Below are positions 34,801-42,375 of a DNA stretch of 64,000 nucleotides, one piece after another. The DNA is taken from assembly GCA_038521825.1 (NCBI GenBank), contig JBCBKL010000001.1, positions 310,001 to 374,000 of the forward strand. Reading direction: 5' to 3'. A model generated the notes under the pieces. The model made no database searches. It worked only from the letters and a program-made list of their open reading frames with translations, and had not been told where the DNA came from. The DNA is from JBCBKL01 sp038521825 (GTDB lineage: Bacteria; Pseudomonadota; Alphaproteobacteria; Rhodobacterales; Rhodobacteraceae). Numbering within the stretch: the first letter of the stretch is position 1; each line of letters opens with the position of its first letter. A program made the translations under genes and the position numbers.

Positions 34801-35761
34801 CCACGTTCCATACGCTCTCTTTGGCAATAGCGATGACGAGCTGTGGGCCGGCGACCTACCGGTCGGGGAATACGATCTCGAAGTGCGAGCATTCTCTGGC
34901 CGCAATGGCAACGGAGAGATTGTTGGTTCGACCACCATCAGCGTCGCCGTTGTCGAGCCGCAAATGGATGAGGCACCGGCCGAAGACTCGCCGGAACCGG
35001 AGGTGCCAGATGAGCCGCCTTTGGATGACGAACCGGTTGTGGAGGAACCCGCTGTAGACGAACCCGCATCCGCGACAATTACTTTGACACTGCTCGACAT
35101 CGCGAGCGGTGACGAAGACGACACCTTCGACGGCACCTTTGATCCCAAGACTGAGACGATTATCGCCGAAGCTGACATTCCCGTCGGGAGCATTGGCTTC
35201 TACATCGATGGCGAGCAGTTCCAGGTCGAAAATGAGGTTCCATACGCGCTGTTCGGCAACAGAGGTGACGACATCTGGAGCGGCGATTTGCCAGTTGGGG
35301 ACTACGATCTCGAAGTGCGGGCATTCTCAGGTCGCAACGGGAACGGCGACCTGATTGCTACCACCGCGATGGAAGTCTCAGCAGTCGATCCCGACATTGT
35401 CGAAGATGAGGCGCCGGTCGAGGAAGCGCCGACCGATGATGCCGCGCCTTCCCCAATCACTCTGACACTTGTCGATATCGTTAGCGGCGAGAGGAGCGAC
35501 GTCTTCGCAGGCGGCTTTGACGCCGAGACCGATACCATCATCGCGGAAACCGATTTTCCGGTCGGAAGCATCGGGTTCTTCGTTGATGGCGCGTTGTTCC
35601 AGATCGAAAACCACGCGCCCTATGCCCTGTTCGGGAACCAGGGAGACAACTACTGGCACCGCGATCTGCCCGACGGCGATCATGATCTGGAGGTGCGGGC
35701 GTTTTCGGAGCGAAATGCCGAGGGAGACTTGCTTGGGTCCACGACTATCGAACTGATCTGA
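31841..35761 (+). CDS. large G8-domain/right-handed beta-helix protein with three C-terminal repeats
   Basis: A 1306-residue acidic protein. Residues about 30-120 read like a G8 domain (TELILDTDAELGGLVVQGEF, WVAVIDGGYFGVG, FTLTLTGDDP). Residues about 230-600 contain beta-helix-like turns (VHWHEMDDVSGQYITGSSIH, DNAEVSDNVVFETISHNYYF), as in CEMIP/TMEM2-like and polysaccharide-processing proteins. Residues about 853-933 are a Pro/Asp/Glu-rich linker, then three repeats of about 100 residues begin near 934, 1080 and 1206. There is no Sec signal peptide and no RTX nonapeptide, so export, if any, would be by a non-classical or type I route. It probably binds or cleaves a polysaccharide; that is inference. 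Confidence 0.8.
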   Translation: MIVTVPNGTASITYSELLNLNAGDIGNDDIVVVPAGTELILDTDAELGGLVVQGEFRVADGTDLELSSDWVAVIDGGYFGVGTEAEPHFSDFTLTLTGDDPNQDVNISEILMQAGQPMMPGMDEMVLQNQDSFLMVMGEGSRLDLHGADAAKTSWTQVAGTAEAGATSITLAEAPGWQIGDKIAIASTDFDPDQAEELTVTGVSADGRIISFAPPLDFMHYGEVDQYDDPDGDVHLLDMRAEVALLSRNVKIQGDVEYDEDVPLNEQDDQFGGHTMVMNDGEMYVSGTEFAYMGQAGTLGKYPVHWHEMDDVSGQYITGSSIHHSFNKGITIHGTDNAEVSDNVVFETISHNYYFEDGSETGNVLTDNLGIGAREPGRFGEIRGANDDEPANFYTSNGDNVWTGNHAAGSEDKNFYFDLGSVDGRDFGTFEDNAAHSAPGRAFYLNHGGLIQDRTPTGSAEQPQEVDPWEVDGLTVYKNNGVYVRGVEGTFTNSSFAEMGSNARFRLNQTIEDSLIVGRSDNVGNPQTDEEIEAGRSLPGGDGDFQGFQLYDGPGSLSNVMFDGFEEGDDAIDLSNAIHKSASFAVEGITWGEDVYPDAKVSIGGGGNAIGNDGWARGIVDVDGSLTGEPGAMIYQYSTDRDGSRVFNAGEDYEIIEEWGAIVSYGTKSGTLRIDDNIDNTGANRGVDKSGFTVTRSDGETATGIRNQIPVFEGYSYTIDYSAIEDQFRLYLHDMDWGDSVIFNLGPTPAGSSFTVDDPGSNASWPAREVSSMAMLEASPDTAVYRDANGEVHIKLVAEMAHGFLWPQPGATYNDSLHSGVTVIVDTEADLDLDALTFDDPGPGDALPLPPYAEGQGPQDEQPVVEPPVDEQLVDEPQDEEPTDETADEEDPIDEPPVDDQPEEEVAEEEQSSDEPPAEEPADEEPVAEELEPIAVTLTLLDIESGDEADTFDGSFDPKTQTLIAETDGPVRSIGFYLDGELFQIENHVPYALFGNSDDELWAGDLPVGEYDLEVRAFSGRNGNGEIVGSTTISVAVVEPQMDEAPAEDSPEPEVPDEPPLDDEPVVEEPAVDEPASATITLTLLDIASGDEDDTFDGTFDPKTETIIAEADIPVGSIGFYIDGEQFQVENEVPYALFGNRGDDIWSGDLPVGDYDLEVRAFSGRNGNGDLIATTAMEVSAVDPDIVEDEAPVEEAPTDDAAPSPITLTLVDIVSGERSDVFAGGFDAETDTIIAETDFPVGSIGFFVDGALFQIENHAPYALFGNQGDNYWHRDLPDGDHDLEVRAFSERNAEGDLLGSTTIELI
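34640..35758 (+). repeat. three tandem repeats at the C terminus of the G8-domain protein
   Basis: Repeat units begin at 34640, 35078 and 35456. Each has the order (I)TLTLLDI-SG, DTFDG-FDPKT, a VGSIGFY-DGE segment, ENxxPYALFGN and DYDLEVRAFS-RNGNG. Units are separated by Asp/Glu/Pro linkers of unequal length. The strand pattern suggests a beta-sandwich like a carbohydrate-binding or adhesin domain. The DNA is similar enough between units for recombination to change copy number. Confidence 0.85.
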
Positions 35762-35797
35762 TCGACCCAGTTAATAACAAGTTGTTTGGCAGAGTTT

Positions 35798-35873
<76 letters not shown>

Positions 35874-35942
35874 GGTGACGCCGCTGATTAGGTGTTTTGA
35901 CAGGCGGGATCAAGCGGAAAATCCCGCCCGCAGCGGTACAGT

Positions 35943-36272
35943 CTAGTCTTCGTCTTCGCTGGCGACGTCGGCGATTTCGTCCAGCGAAACGTTGCCGTCG
36001 TCCTCGTCTTCGTCCAGCAAATCGTCGCCCAGTTCGACTTCGACATCGTCGTCATCCAGAACTTGATCGTCTTCGGCATCCGCAGCAGTGGCGACATTGG
36101 CCTTGGTTGTCGCGGCATCTTCCGCATCAGCGGCGATCATACGCGTCTTGGTGGTGTCCAATTCGACGAATTCGCCCGTATATGGCGAAACAATCGGGTT
36201 CCGGTTCAGGTCGTAAAAGCGCTTGCCGGTCGTGGGGCAAACACGTTTCGTACCCCATTCTTCCTTAGGCAT
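35943..36272 (-). CDS. FYDLN acid-domain protein (TIGR02300 family)
   Basis: A 109-residue cytosolic protein of the alphaproteobacterial FYDLN family, named for the motif KRFYDLNRNPIVSPYTGE near residue 20. The N terminus WGTKRVCPTTGKRF has a zinc-ribbon-like cysteine but only one. The C-terminal half is almost entirely Asp/Glu/Ala (EDDQVLDDDDVEVELGDDLL). Function is unknown. The start has AAAAGGA upstream. It lies directly upstream of tRNA-Ala on the same strand. Confidence 0.92.
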   Translation of the reverse strand: MPKEEWGTKRVCPTTGKRFYDLNRNPIVSPYTGEFVELDTTKTRMIAADAEDAATTKANVATAADAEDDQVLDDDDVEVELGDDLLDEDEDDGNVSLDEIADVASEDED

Positions 36273-36390
36273 GGGAAATCCTTTTCTCCGAATGCTCTGA
36301 AGCCGCCTTGCAGCGGCGCATGTTGCGGCGATTCCGGGCAAGTGCCATAAGCGAGGGGCGGAGTCAAAGCCTTATCGGACAGGGCCTGTA

Positions 36391-37074
36391 GTGCTGGATC
36401 AAATTCTGGATGACATCCCCATAACCCTACGACGCTCAGCGCGTGCGCGCCGTATTACGTTGCGCGTCAGCCAGCTGGATGGTCGTGTGACTTTGACCCT
36501 CCCCACCAATGCGGATGAGGCGGAAGGGCTCGCTTTCCTTCAACAAAAGGCTGGCTGGATCCGTGCACGGGTGGCGGACCTGCCCAAGACTGTTGCGGCG
36601 CGGATTGGTGCCCAGATTCCTGTCGAGGGAGTACTTCGAGAGTTGCAACAAGGGGAGGGTCGGCGTGTTGTGCTTGAGGAGGAATCTATCAGCGTTCCCG
36701 GCAGGGTCGAGGCCGCTCCGCGCAAGGTGCAGGCATTTCTGAAGATGCTCGCGCGCGAACGGCTCGCTGAGGCCTGCGATCTGTACGCAGGCCGGTTAGG
36801 CAGGCCAGCTCAAAGCCTTTCGCTGCGCGATCCACGCTCAAGATGGGGGTCATGTTCGAACGAGGGGCGGCTGATGTTCGCATGGCGACTGATCATGGCG
36901 CCGCCGCAGATTCTGCGATACGTCGCCGCGCATGAGGTCGCGCACCTTATGGAAATGAATCATTCCGCAGCGTTCTGGGATCAAGTGCGGCGCATCCACG
37001 GTGATTACGCCGAGCCGCGCCGCTGGTTGCGCGAGAATGGCGCGCGATTACATCGTTACCAATTTGCAGATTGA
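36391..37074 (+). CDS. YgjP-type (DUF45) metallopeptidase-like protein
   Basis: A 227-residue protein of the YgjP/WLM-related zincin family. The zinc motif is HEVAHLMEMNHSAAFW and is preceded by SRWGSCSNEGRLMFAWRLI, the family core. It starts with GTG at 36391. Some relatives have been described as UTP pyrophosphatases, most are annotated as metal-dependent hydrolases; I cannot choose between these. It is divergent from the FYDLN gene and adjoins the GntR regulator. Confidence 0.88.
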   Translation: MLDQILDDIPITLRRSARARRITLRVSQLDGRVTLTLPTNADEAEGLAFLQQKAGWIRARVADLPKTVAARIGAQIPVEGVLRELQQGEGRRVVLEEESISVPGRVEAAPRKVQAFLKMLARERLAEACDLYAGRLGRPAQSLSLRDPRSRWGSCSNEGRLMFAWRLIMAPPQILRYVAAHEVAHLMEMNHSAAFWDQVRRIHGDYAEPRRWLRENGARLHRYQFAD

Positions 37075-37106
37075 CGACCACCGGGATCCGTGAACACAAA
37101 ACCTTC

Positions 37107-37757
37107 ATGAACGCTCCACCCCGAACATCGGATAGCGGAACATCCGCACATGACTGGGTCTATCGACGGCTGAGAACCCGGATCATGCATGGGGATATCT
37201 TGCCCGGTCAGTCTCTGACCCTGCGCGGGATCGGCCGCGAATACGATGTATCCATGACGCCCGCCCGCGAGGCGGTTCGTCGTCTGGTGGCTGAAGGTGC
37301 GCTAAGCCTTTCTGCTTCGGGTCGGGTGTCAACGCCTGAGCTTTCCAACGAACGGATCGAGGAACTGGCCGCGTTGCGCGCCCTGATCGAGGTCGAACTG
37401 GCAACCCGCGCTTTGCCCCGGGCTCACTTGGCCCTGATCGAGAGGTTGCAGTCGATAAACGGCTTCGTGGCTGAGGCCGTCGCCCACCGTGATGCAGTCA
37501 GTTACATCCGCACCAATCTTGAATTCCACCGTACGCTCTATCTGCGCGCCCAGGCTCCTGCGATGCTGGCGATGACTGAAACGGTTTGGCTGCAGATGGG
37601 TCCGACCATGAGAGCGCTCTACGGCCGCCTGCGCCGAACCGAGCCACCGCGATACCACCGACTGATCATTGCCGCGCTCAGGGCTGGGGATGAACCGGGC
37701 TTGCGTCTTGCCGTCAGGTCGGACGTTACCGAGGGGCTGAAAATGCTGGCGTCCTGA
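37107..37757 (+). CDS. GntR-family transcriptional regulator (FCD/FadR subfamily)
   Basis: A 216-residue regulator with an N-terminal winged helix (VYRRLRTRIMHGDILPGQ, EYDVSMTPAREAVRRLVAEG) and an all-helical FCD ligand domain (ELAALRALIEVELATRAL, NLEFHRTLYLRA, RYHRLIIAALRAGD). Histidines and acidic residues of the FCD metal site are present. The ATG at 37107 is taken; a TTG at 37071 overlapping the previous stop would add 12 residues. Ligand and targets are unknown. Confidence 0.9.
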   Translation: MNAPPRTSDSGTSAHDWVYRRLRTRIMHGDILPGQSLTLRGIGREYDVSMTPAREAVRRLVAEGALSLSASGRVSTPELSNERIEELAALRALIEVELATRALPRAHLALIERLQSINGFVAEAVAHRDAVSYIRTNLEFHRTLYLRAQAPAMLAMTETVWLQMGPTMRALYGRLRRTEPPRYHRLIIAALRAGDEPGLRLAVRSDVTEGLKMLAS

Positions 37758-37855
37758 TCCTGCCGCCGCCGTTGCCAGTTGGCTTGTCATAGTCGAGAGA
37801 GACAGCCTGTTGCCGTCGATCCGATCCTCGGTGTTTCTCAGCGCCGGTCTGATCG

Positions 37856-38476
37856 TTAGCTTGGCGTGCTTGACGCAGGCGGTTTGAAATTGGTGCGCGC
37901 CAAGTCTGCTTTTGCACGCATCGCGCAGCGTTTCGCATGATCATTGATCAGGCCCATGGCCTGCATGAAGGCGAAGACGGTTGTCGGCCCGACAAACTTC
38001 CAACCCAACCGCTTGAGATCTTTCGACATCCTGATCGACGTGGGCGAGGCCGACATCGTCTGCGGCTCAGGCACCTCAGCCGGATCGGGTTCGTACTGCC
38101 AGACAAACGCCGCGAGGCTGCCATGGCGCTCCGCCGCGTCGCAGGCTCGTTGCGCGTTGTTAATGGTTGCAGCAATTTTTCCGCGATGGCGCACGATGCC
38201 TTGGTCCTGTAACAGCCGTTCGACATCCTGATCGCCAAAACGAGCTACTCTCTCAAAGTCGAATTGTGCAAAGGCGGCCCGAAAGCTTTCTCTTTTGTTC
38301 AGGATCGTTCGCCAACTCAGGCCGGATTGAAATCCTTCCAGACAGATCTTTTCAAAGAGGCCGGTATCGTCGCCGATCGGGTAGCCCCATTCGGTATCGT
38401 GGTAGGCGAGGAATTCGGGTGCTGACCCGCTCCAACGACAGCGTTCCACACCGTCCGGTCCGGTGACCGTGGTCAT
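37856..38476 (-). CDS. tag: DNA-3-methyladenine glycosylase I
   Basis: A 206-residue helix-hairpin-helix glycosylase that excises 3-methyladenine from alkylated DNA. Family motifs are CRWSGSAPEFLAYHDTEWG (N-terminal zinc cysteine and base-pocket residues), LFEKICLEGFQSGLSW and, near the end, KFVGPTTVFAFMQAMGLINDH. Its ATGA start overlaps the accA stop, so it is co-transcribed with accA. Confidence 0.95.
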   Translation of the reverse strand: MTTVTGPDGVERCRWSGSAPEFLAYHDTEWGYPIGDDTGLFEKICLEGFQSGLSWRTILNKRESFRAAFAQFDFERVARFGDQDVERLLQDQGIVRHRGKIAATINNAQRACDAAERHGSLAAFVWQYEPDPAEVPEPQTMSASPTSIRMSKDLKRLGWKFVGPTTVFAFMQAMGLINDHAKRCAMRAKADLARTNFKPPASSTPS

Positions 38477-39435
38477 GCAGCAAGACCTTTGGAGCCGAGC
38501 GCGAGGAACTTTCGCCGCCTGTCGTCAATCAATTCTTTGGCGTCCTTGCCTTCCAATTCGGACAGCATCGCTTTGATGGCAGAGCCGACAGCATCGATTG
38601 TCGCGTTTTTGTGGCGGTGCGCGCCCCCGACCTGTTCAGAAATGATCCGGTCAATGACACCCAGCTGAAAGAGGTCTTGTGCCGTCAGTCGCAGTGCTTC
38701 GGCAGCCTCACGCATCTTCTCGGCGTCTTTCCAGAGGATTGAGGCACATCCTTCGGGCGAGATAACCGAATAGATCGAGTGTTCGAGCATCGCCAACCTG
38801 TTGGCGGTTGCCAGCGCCACGGCACCGCCTGACCCACCCTCGCCAATCACGACAGACACGAGCGGCACACCGATCTGCAAACACTTTTCGGTCGAGCGGG
38901 CGATGGCCTCGGACTGGCCGCGCTCTTCAGCGCCCTTTCCGGGATAGGCACCCGGGGTATCGACAAGCGTGATGACGGGCAGTTTGAAGCGATCTGCAAG
39001 TTCCATCAGGCGGATCGCCTTGCGATAGCCTTCGGGTCGCGCCATGCCGAAATTCCGTTCGATCCTGCTTTTGGTGTCATTGCCCTTTTCATGACCCATC
39101 ACGACGACAGACCTGCCATCAAGACGGGCCAGACCACCCATGACCGCGTGATCATCAGCAAAATTGCGGTCACCCGCCAGCGGTGTGTATTCGGTGAAGA
39201 GGGCGTCGATGTAGTCGCGGCAATGCGGGCGGTCGGGATGACGCGCGACCTGACATTTACGCCACGGGGTCAGTTCCGAGTACAGATCTTCAAGCAACGT
39301 TACGGCCTTGGCATCGAGACCCGCGGCCTCGTCCGTGACATCCATATCCTCGTTTTCACGCGCCAAGGCGCGTAGTTCTTCGGCTTTGCCTTCGATCTCG
39401 GCCAACGCCTTTTCGAATTCGAGATACTGGATCAC
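38473..39435 (-). CDS. accA: acetyl-CoA carboxylase carboxyltransferase subunit alpha
   Basis: A 320-residue subunit of acetyl-CoA carboxylase, which makes malonyl-CoA for fatty acid synthesis. Conserved features are EFEKALAEIEGKAEELR at the start, RPHCRDYIDALFTEY, GHEKGNDTKSRIERNFGM, TLVDTPGAYPGKGAEERGQS and SVVIGEGGSGGAVALA. Length matches the family. It overlaps tag. Confidence 0.96.
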   Translation of the reverse strand: MIQYLEFEKALAEIEGKAEELRALARENEDMDVTDEAAGLDAKAVTLLEDLYSELTPWRKCQVARHPDRPHCRDYIDALFTEYTPLAGDRNFADDHAVMGGLARLDGRSVVVMGHEKGNDTKSRIERNFGMARPEGYRKAIRLMELADRFKLPVITLVDTPGAYPGKGAEERGQSEAIARSTEKCLQIGVPLVSVVIGEGGSGGAVALATANRLAMLEHSIYSVISPEGCASILWKDAEKMREAAEALRLTAQDLFQLGVIDRIISEQVGGAHRHKNATIDAVGSAIKAMLSELEGKDAKELIDDRRRKFLALGSKGLAA

Positions 39436-39492
39436 TGCCGGCTCCCCTGACTTTTGGCGAGTATATGGCCGGGGACGACCGAGTTTGCAATG

Positions 39493-40086
39493 TCAGGGCC
39501 AAAGTACCGGATAAAGCGACAGTACGAGCAGAACAGCCATTGTCCAGTTAAAGGCGACGAGACGTTTGGTGTTCGTCAGCACCCGCGCAATCTGTTGCCC
39601 GAGCAAGGTCCACGAACTGACGGAGGGCAGGTTGATCGCTCCGAACACGACGGCCACCAGCACCATGCCCAAGGGCGAATTGTCAGGCGCGTAAACTGTC
39701 ACCGCCGTCAGCGCCATGGCCCAGGCCTTGGGATTGACCCATTGAAATGCCGCGGCCTGCAGAAAGGTCATCGGGCTGCCTGTCGCTTCGCGCCCGCCAA
39801 TCGGTGCAGCATTCGCGATCTTCCAAGCAAGAAAAAGCAGATACGCAACGCTGAGCACTTTCAAGATCGTGTGGCTGACCGGATAGGTCTCGAAGATCTG
39901 GCTCAAGCCCAGACCGACCACGACAACCATGAAAACAAAACCCAGTGCGACGCCCGACATGTGCGGTATCGTCCGCACAAAGCCGAAGTTCGCCCCGGAT
40001 GCCATAAGCATGAGGTTGTTCGGCCCGGGTGTGATCGAACTGACAAAGGCAAAAACGGCAAGAGCGGCGATGAGTTCGTAGGTCAT
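39493..40086 (-). CDS. LysE/RhtB-family amino acid exporter
   Basis: A 197-residue membrane protein with six expected spans. The N-terminal family signature is FVSSITPGPNNLMLMASGANFG, and FQWVNPKAWAMALTAVTVY is the conserved mid-protein motif. I chose the ATG at 40086; one at 40116 would add ten residues. It is divergent from an Lrp/AsnC regulator 81 bases away, the usual arrangement for regulated amino acid export. Confidence 0.9.
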   Translation of the reverse strand: MTYELIAALAVFAFVSSITPGPNNLMLMASGANFGFVRTIPHMSGVALGFVFMVVVVGLGLSQIFETYPVSHTILKVLSVAYLLFLAWKIANAAPIGGREATGSPMTFLQAAAFQWVNPKAWAMALTAVTVYAPDNSPLGMVLVAVVFGAINLPSVSSWTLLGQQIARVLTNTKRLVAFNWTMAVLLVLSLYPVLWP

Positions 40087-40167
40087 GCGCAAGACTTGAC
40101 GCAGCACGTTGCGCATGAAATTGCGTTTGTGGCAAGTATGTGGGAAATCTCACAATTTTTGACGGCG

Positions 40168-40611
40168 ATGGACCAAAGAAACGAAGAAATATTGCGGGTG
40201 CTGTCTCGGGATGGGCGGATCAGCAATCTTGAGCTTGCTGAAAAGGTGGGGCTGTCGGCCTCGGCCTGTCTGCGGCGCGTGCAGGATCTGGAGCGGCAGG
40301 GCATCATCACCGGCTATCGGGCGGTTCTGGATCGGACCAAGCTCGGGTCCGGTTTCGTCGCCTATATCGGTGTCGGTCTCAACGACCATTCCAAGGCGTC
40401 GCAAGAGGCGTTCGAGCGCGCGATTTCCCGCGCTGCCGAGGTTCGTGAGTGCCACAACATCACCGGCACGATCGAATATCTCCTCAGGGTCGAATGTGCG
40501 GACCTGCAAAGCTATAAGACCTTCCACACGGACATGCTGGGCAATCTGCCTCAGGTGAACTCCATTACCTCGTACGTCGTTATGGGCAGCCCCAAAGACG
40601 AACGGGCTTGA
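40168..40611 (+). CDS. Lrp/AsnC-family transcriptional regulator
   Basis: A 147-residue regulator with an N-terminal helix-turn-helix (ILRVLSRDGRISNLELAEKV, SASACLRRVQDLERQGII) and a C-terminal RAM ligand-binding domain (VAYIGVGLNDHS, VRECHNITGTIEYLLRVEC). The ATG at 40168 matches the usual start; one at 40138 adds ten residues. It probably controls the divergent LysE-type exporter in response to an amino acid. Confidence 0.93.
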   Translation: MDQRNEEILRVLSRDGRISNLELAEKVGLSASACLRRVQDLERQGIITGYRAVLDRTKLGSGFVAYIGVGLNDHSKASQEAFERAISRAAEVRECHNITGTIEYLLRVECADLQSYKTFHTDMLGNLPQVNSITSYVVMGSPKDERA

Positions 40612-40675
40612 CCGACATCAAGATCAGCTTGGACCGATTGTGCAATCCTCCCATCACTTTGAAGGGAGTGGTTCA

Positions 40676-41029
40676 ATGAAAGACGTTGAAGAATTGTTAA
40701 AGGGAACGGTCGCGGAACTGGACAAGTTGCTGAACGCCAGAAACGTCCTTGGCGACCCGATTGAGCGGGATGGCCGCATGGTTATCCCGATGGTCAGCTA
40801 CGGCTTCGGATTTGGGGCAGGGGGTGGTGCCGGTACCAAGTCGGGCAACGGTGCCGGAACGGGTGCAGGCGGGGGTATCAAGCCGGTCGGCGCGATTATC
40901 TTTGACGAAGACGGCGCCCGCGTCGAGGCGGTCAAGGGCGCGATGTCCAACGTCGCGGAGGTTCTGGGTGAAACAGCCGCAAAGGTCGTCAGTGCGCGGT
41001 CAGGGAAAGACGATACGAGCACGGCATGA
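40676..41029 (+). CDS. GerW/YtfJ-family protein
   Basis: A 117-residue protein of the GerW (YtfJ) family. Signs are VEELLKGTVAELDKLLNARN, IPMVSYGFGFGAGGGAG and KPVGAIIFDEDGARVEAVKG, including the glycine-rich central loop. GAAGGGAG precedes the ATG. The family was named for spore germination in Bacillus, yet this genome is a non-sporulating alphaproteobacterium, so its role here must differ. It overlaps the DUF2953 gene by four bases, a pairing also seen in spore formers. Confidence 0.9.
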   Translation: MKDVEELLKGTVAELDKLLNARNVLGDPIERDGRMVIPMVSYGFGFGAGGGAGTKSGNGAGTGAGGGIKPVGAIIFDEDGARVEAVKGAMSNVAEVLGETAAKVVSARSGKDDTSTA

Positions 41030-41577
41030 CCGTGCAGTGGGCTCTGACAGTCTTCCTGGTCTTCATCCTCGCTATCGGCCTGTTGCTTTTGGTGATGCCG
41101 GTTCGGCTGACCCTCCTGGCCGAGACCCATCCTAAATGGCGGGCGCGTGTCGAGCTGGCACTGTTCGGCGGTTGGCTTCCAAGCCTCGGCATCTATGACA
41201 CCTCAACGCGGAGGAAGCGAAAGCCAGGCGTAGCAAAAAAGCCCGAGACAGACGGGAAGTCGGGCAAACGCCGTTCAATCGCGCCAGGCGCGTGGGTCGG
41301 TCTGGTTCGCGAAATCCTGAGGCGGATTCGGTTTGAGCATTTGCGCGTCGATGCGAAGGTCGGTTTCGATGATCCGGCTGATACTGGCGCTTTTTACGGG
41401 ATGCTGTCTCCGTTAGTTTATGGTTTTGGGTCGGGCCGTGCCGAGATTGATCTGGAACCGGATTTCCAGAACGCGGGTTTTGATGCCCGCATCGACACTG
41501 CGATCGAAGTACGGCCCGTCGCTCTGATCCCGCCGCTTTGGCAATTCGCGTGGCGTGCTTTTGCGAGGCGGTCATGA
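41026..41577 (+). CDS. DUF2953 membrane-anchored protein
   Basis: A 183-residue protein with one N-terminal membrane span (residues about 4-27, ALTVFLVFILAIGLLLLVMP) and a basic linker (RKRKPGVAKKP). The beta-rich C-terminal part is typical of DUF2953 (VDAKVGFDDPADTGAFYGML, IDLEPDF). In Bacillus the relative YtfI sits next to YtfJ. Coupled by ATGA overlaps to both the GerW gene and the next small gene. Confidence 0.85.
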   Translation: MTVQWALTVFLVFILAIGLLLLVMPVRLTLLAETHPKWRARVELALFGGWLPSLGIYDTSTRRKRKPGVAKKPETDGKSGKRRSIAPGAWVGLVREILRRIRFEHLRVDAKVGFDDPADTGAFYGMLSPLVYGFGSGRAEIDLEPDFQNAGFDARIDTAIEVRPVALIPPLWQFAWRAFARRS

Positions 41578-41828
41578 ACCTTTATCTCGAACAGCGCGAC
41601 GTTCGGGGCTGGCGGATTGCAGCCATCGTCGAAGCAACGGTCAAGTCTAACAGTATTGGCGGGATTTCTCTGTTTTGGGGGTCGAAGCGTCCGGTCGCAT
41701 TGATCATAATCGGAGGCGGCAAGGTCACCGCATTTGATCGAGGCGGAGCGTCGGTGTCCCTGCATTATGTCGAAGGGCTTGTACCGGGTTGTATCGAAGA
41801 GCTTGGCGTCGATCCTCCGCCCGGTTGA
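41574..41828 (+). CDS. hypothetical 84-residue protein, third gene of the GerW/DUF2953 operon
   Basis: A small protein starting with ATG at 41574, overlapping the DUF2953 stop by four bases. The sequence has alternating hydrophobic residues (RPVALIIIGGGKVTAFDRGG) suggesting a compact beta fold and no membrane span. I do not recognise a family. Strict coupling makes it a likely functional partner of the two upstream genes. It ends base to base against the convergent DUF302 gene. Confidence 0.7.
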   Translation: MNLYLEQRDVRGWRIAAIVEATVKSNSIGGISLFWGSKRPVALIIIGGGKVTAFDRGGASVSLHYVEGLVPGCIEELGVDPPPG

Positions 41829-42299
41829 TTACTGAACCGCTGCTGCGGCGATTGCTGCGAATTTTTCGTCCAGCTCGGCTGCGATTGCGGCCAGCGCCTT
41901 GCCGCCCTCATCTGCATAGGCCGACCACACGACGCTTGGGACCTTGTACGACAGGGTCGCGGTGCCATCTGCGTTTTCGGTAACATAGAACCGCATCGGC
42001 GCCTCGATCATCGCTGCGGTAGAGGTTTCGAGTGCGCGAACTGCAAAATCGTTGTTGAAGACCCCGATGACTCGGTTGCCAGGGATGGTGATCCCTCGCT
42101 TCGCCGCTGCACCCGTAGGACCGGCCTGCGTGACGACAGCCAATCCATTCGCTTTGACAGCCGTTTTCAGGTCATCGACCAGTTGCTTATGAGGTTTGGT
42201 GGTCTGGGTTACCGACCAACCCTCACGAGGTTTCAGGTCGCCCGCTATCGCTAAAGATGGGAGTGTCAGGATTGCTGCGATGATAGCTGCGGCGCGCAT
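41829..42299 (-). CDS. secreted DUF302 protein
   Basis: A 156-residue protein with a signal peptide (residues 1-21, ending LAIAGD) and a DUF302 domain. Signs are LVDDLKTAVKANGLAVVTQA, then RVIGVFNNDFAVRALE and the MRFYVTE-DGTATLSYK strands. AGGAGG lies just upstream of the ATG at 42299. Function of the family is unknown. Confidence 0.88.
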   Translation of the reverse strand: MRAAAIIAAILTLPSLAIAGDLKPREGWSVTQTTKPHKQLVDDLKTAVKANGLAVVTQAGPTGAAAKRGITIPGNRVIGVFNNDFAVRALETSTAAMIEAPMRFYVTENADGTATLSYKVPSVVWSAYADEGGKALAAIAAELDEKFAAIAAAAVQ

Positions 42300-42375
42300 G
42301 AATACCTCCTGGAAAATCTGAGCGCCATAGCACCACGACAGCATCCGGAATGACATTCACAACGCCGTTAGGTTG

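Noticed and set aside
39454..40167. A long N-terminal extension of the Lrp-type regulator
   Set aside because: It would run antisense through the LysE exporter gene, and normal Lrp proteins begin at 40168.
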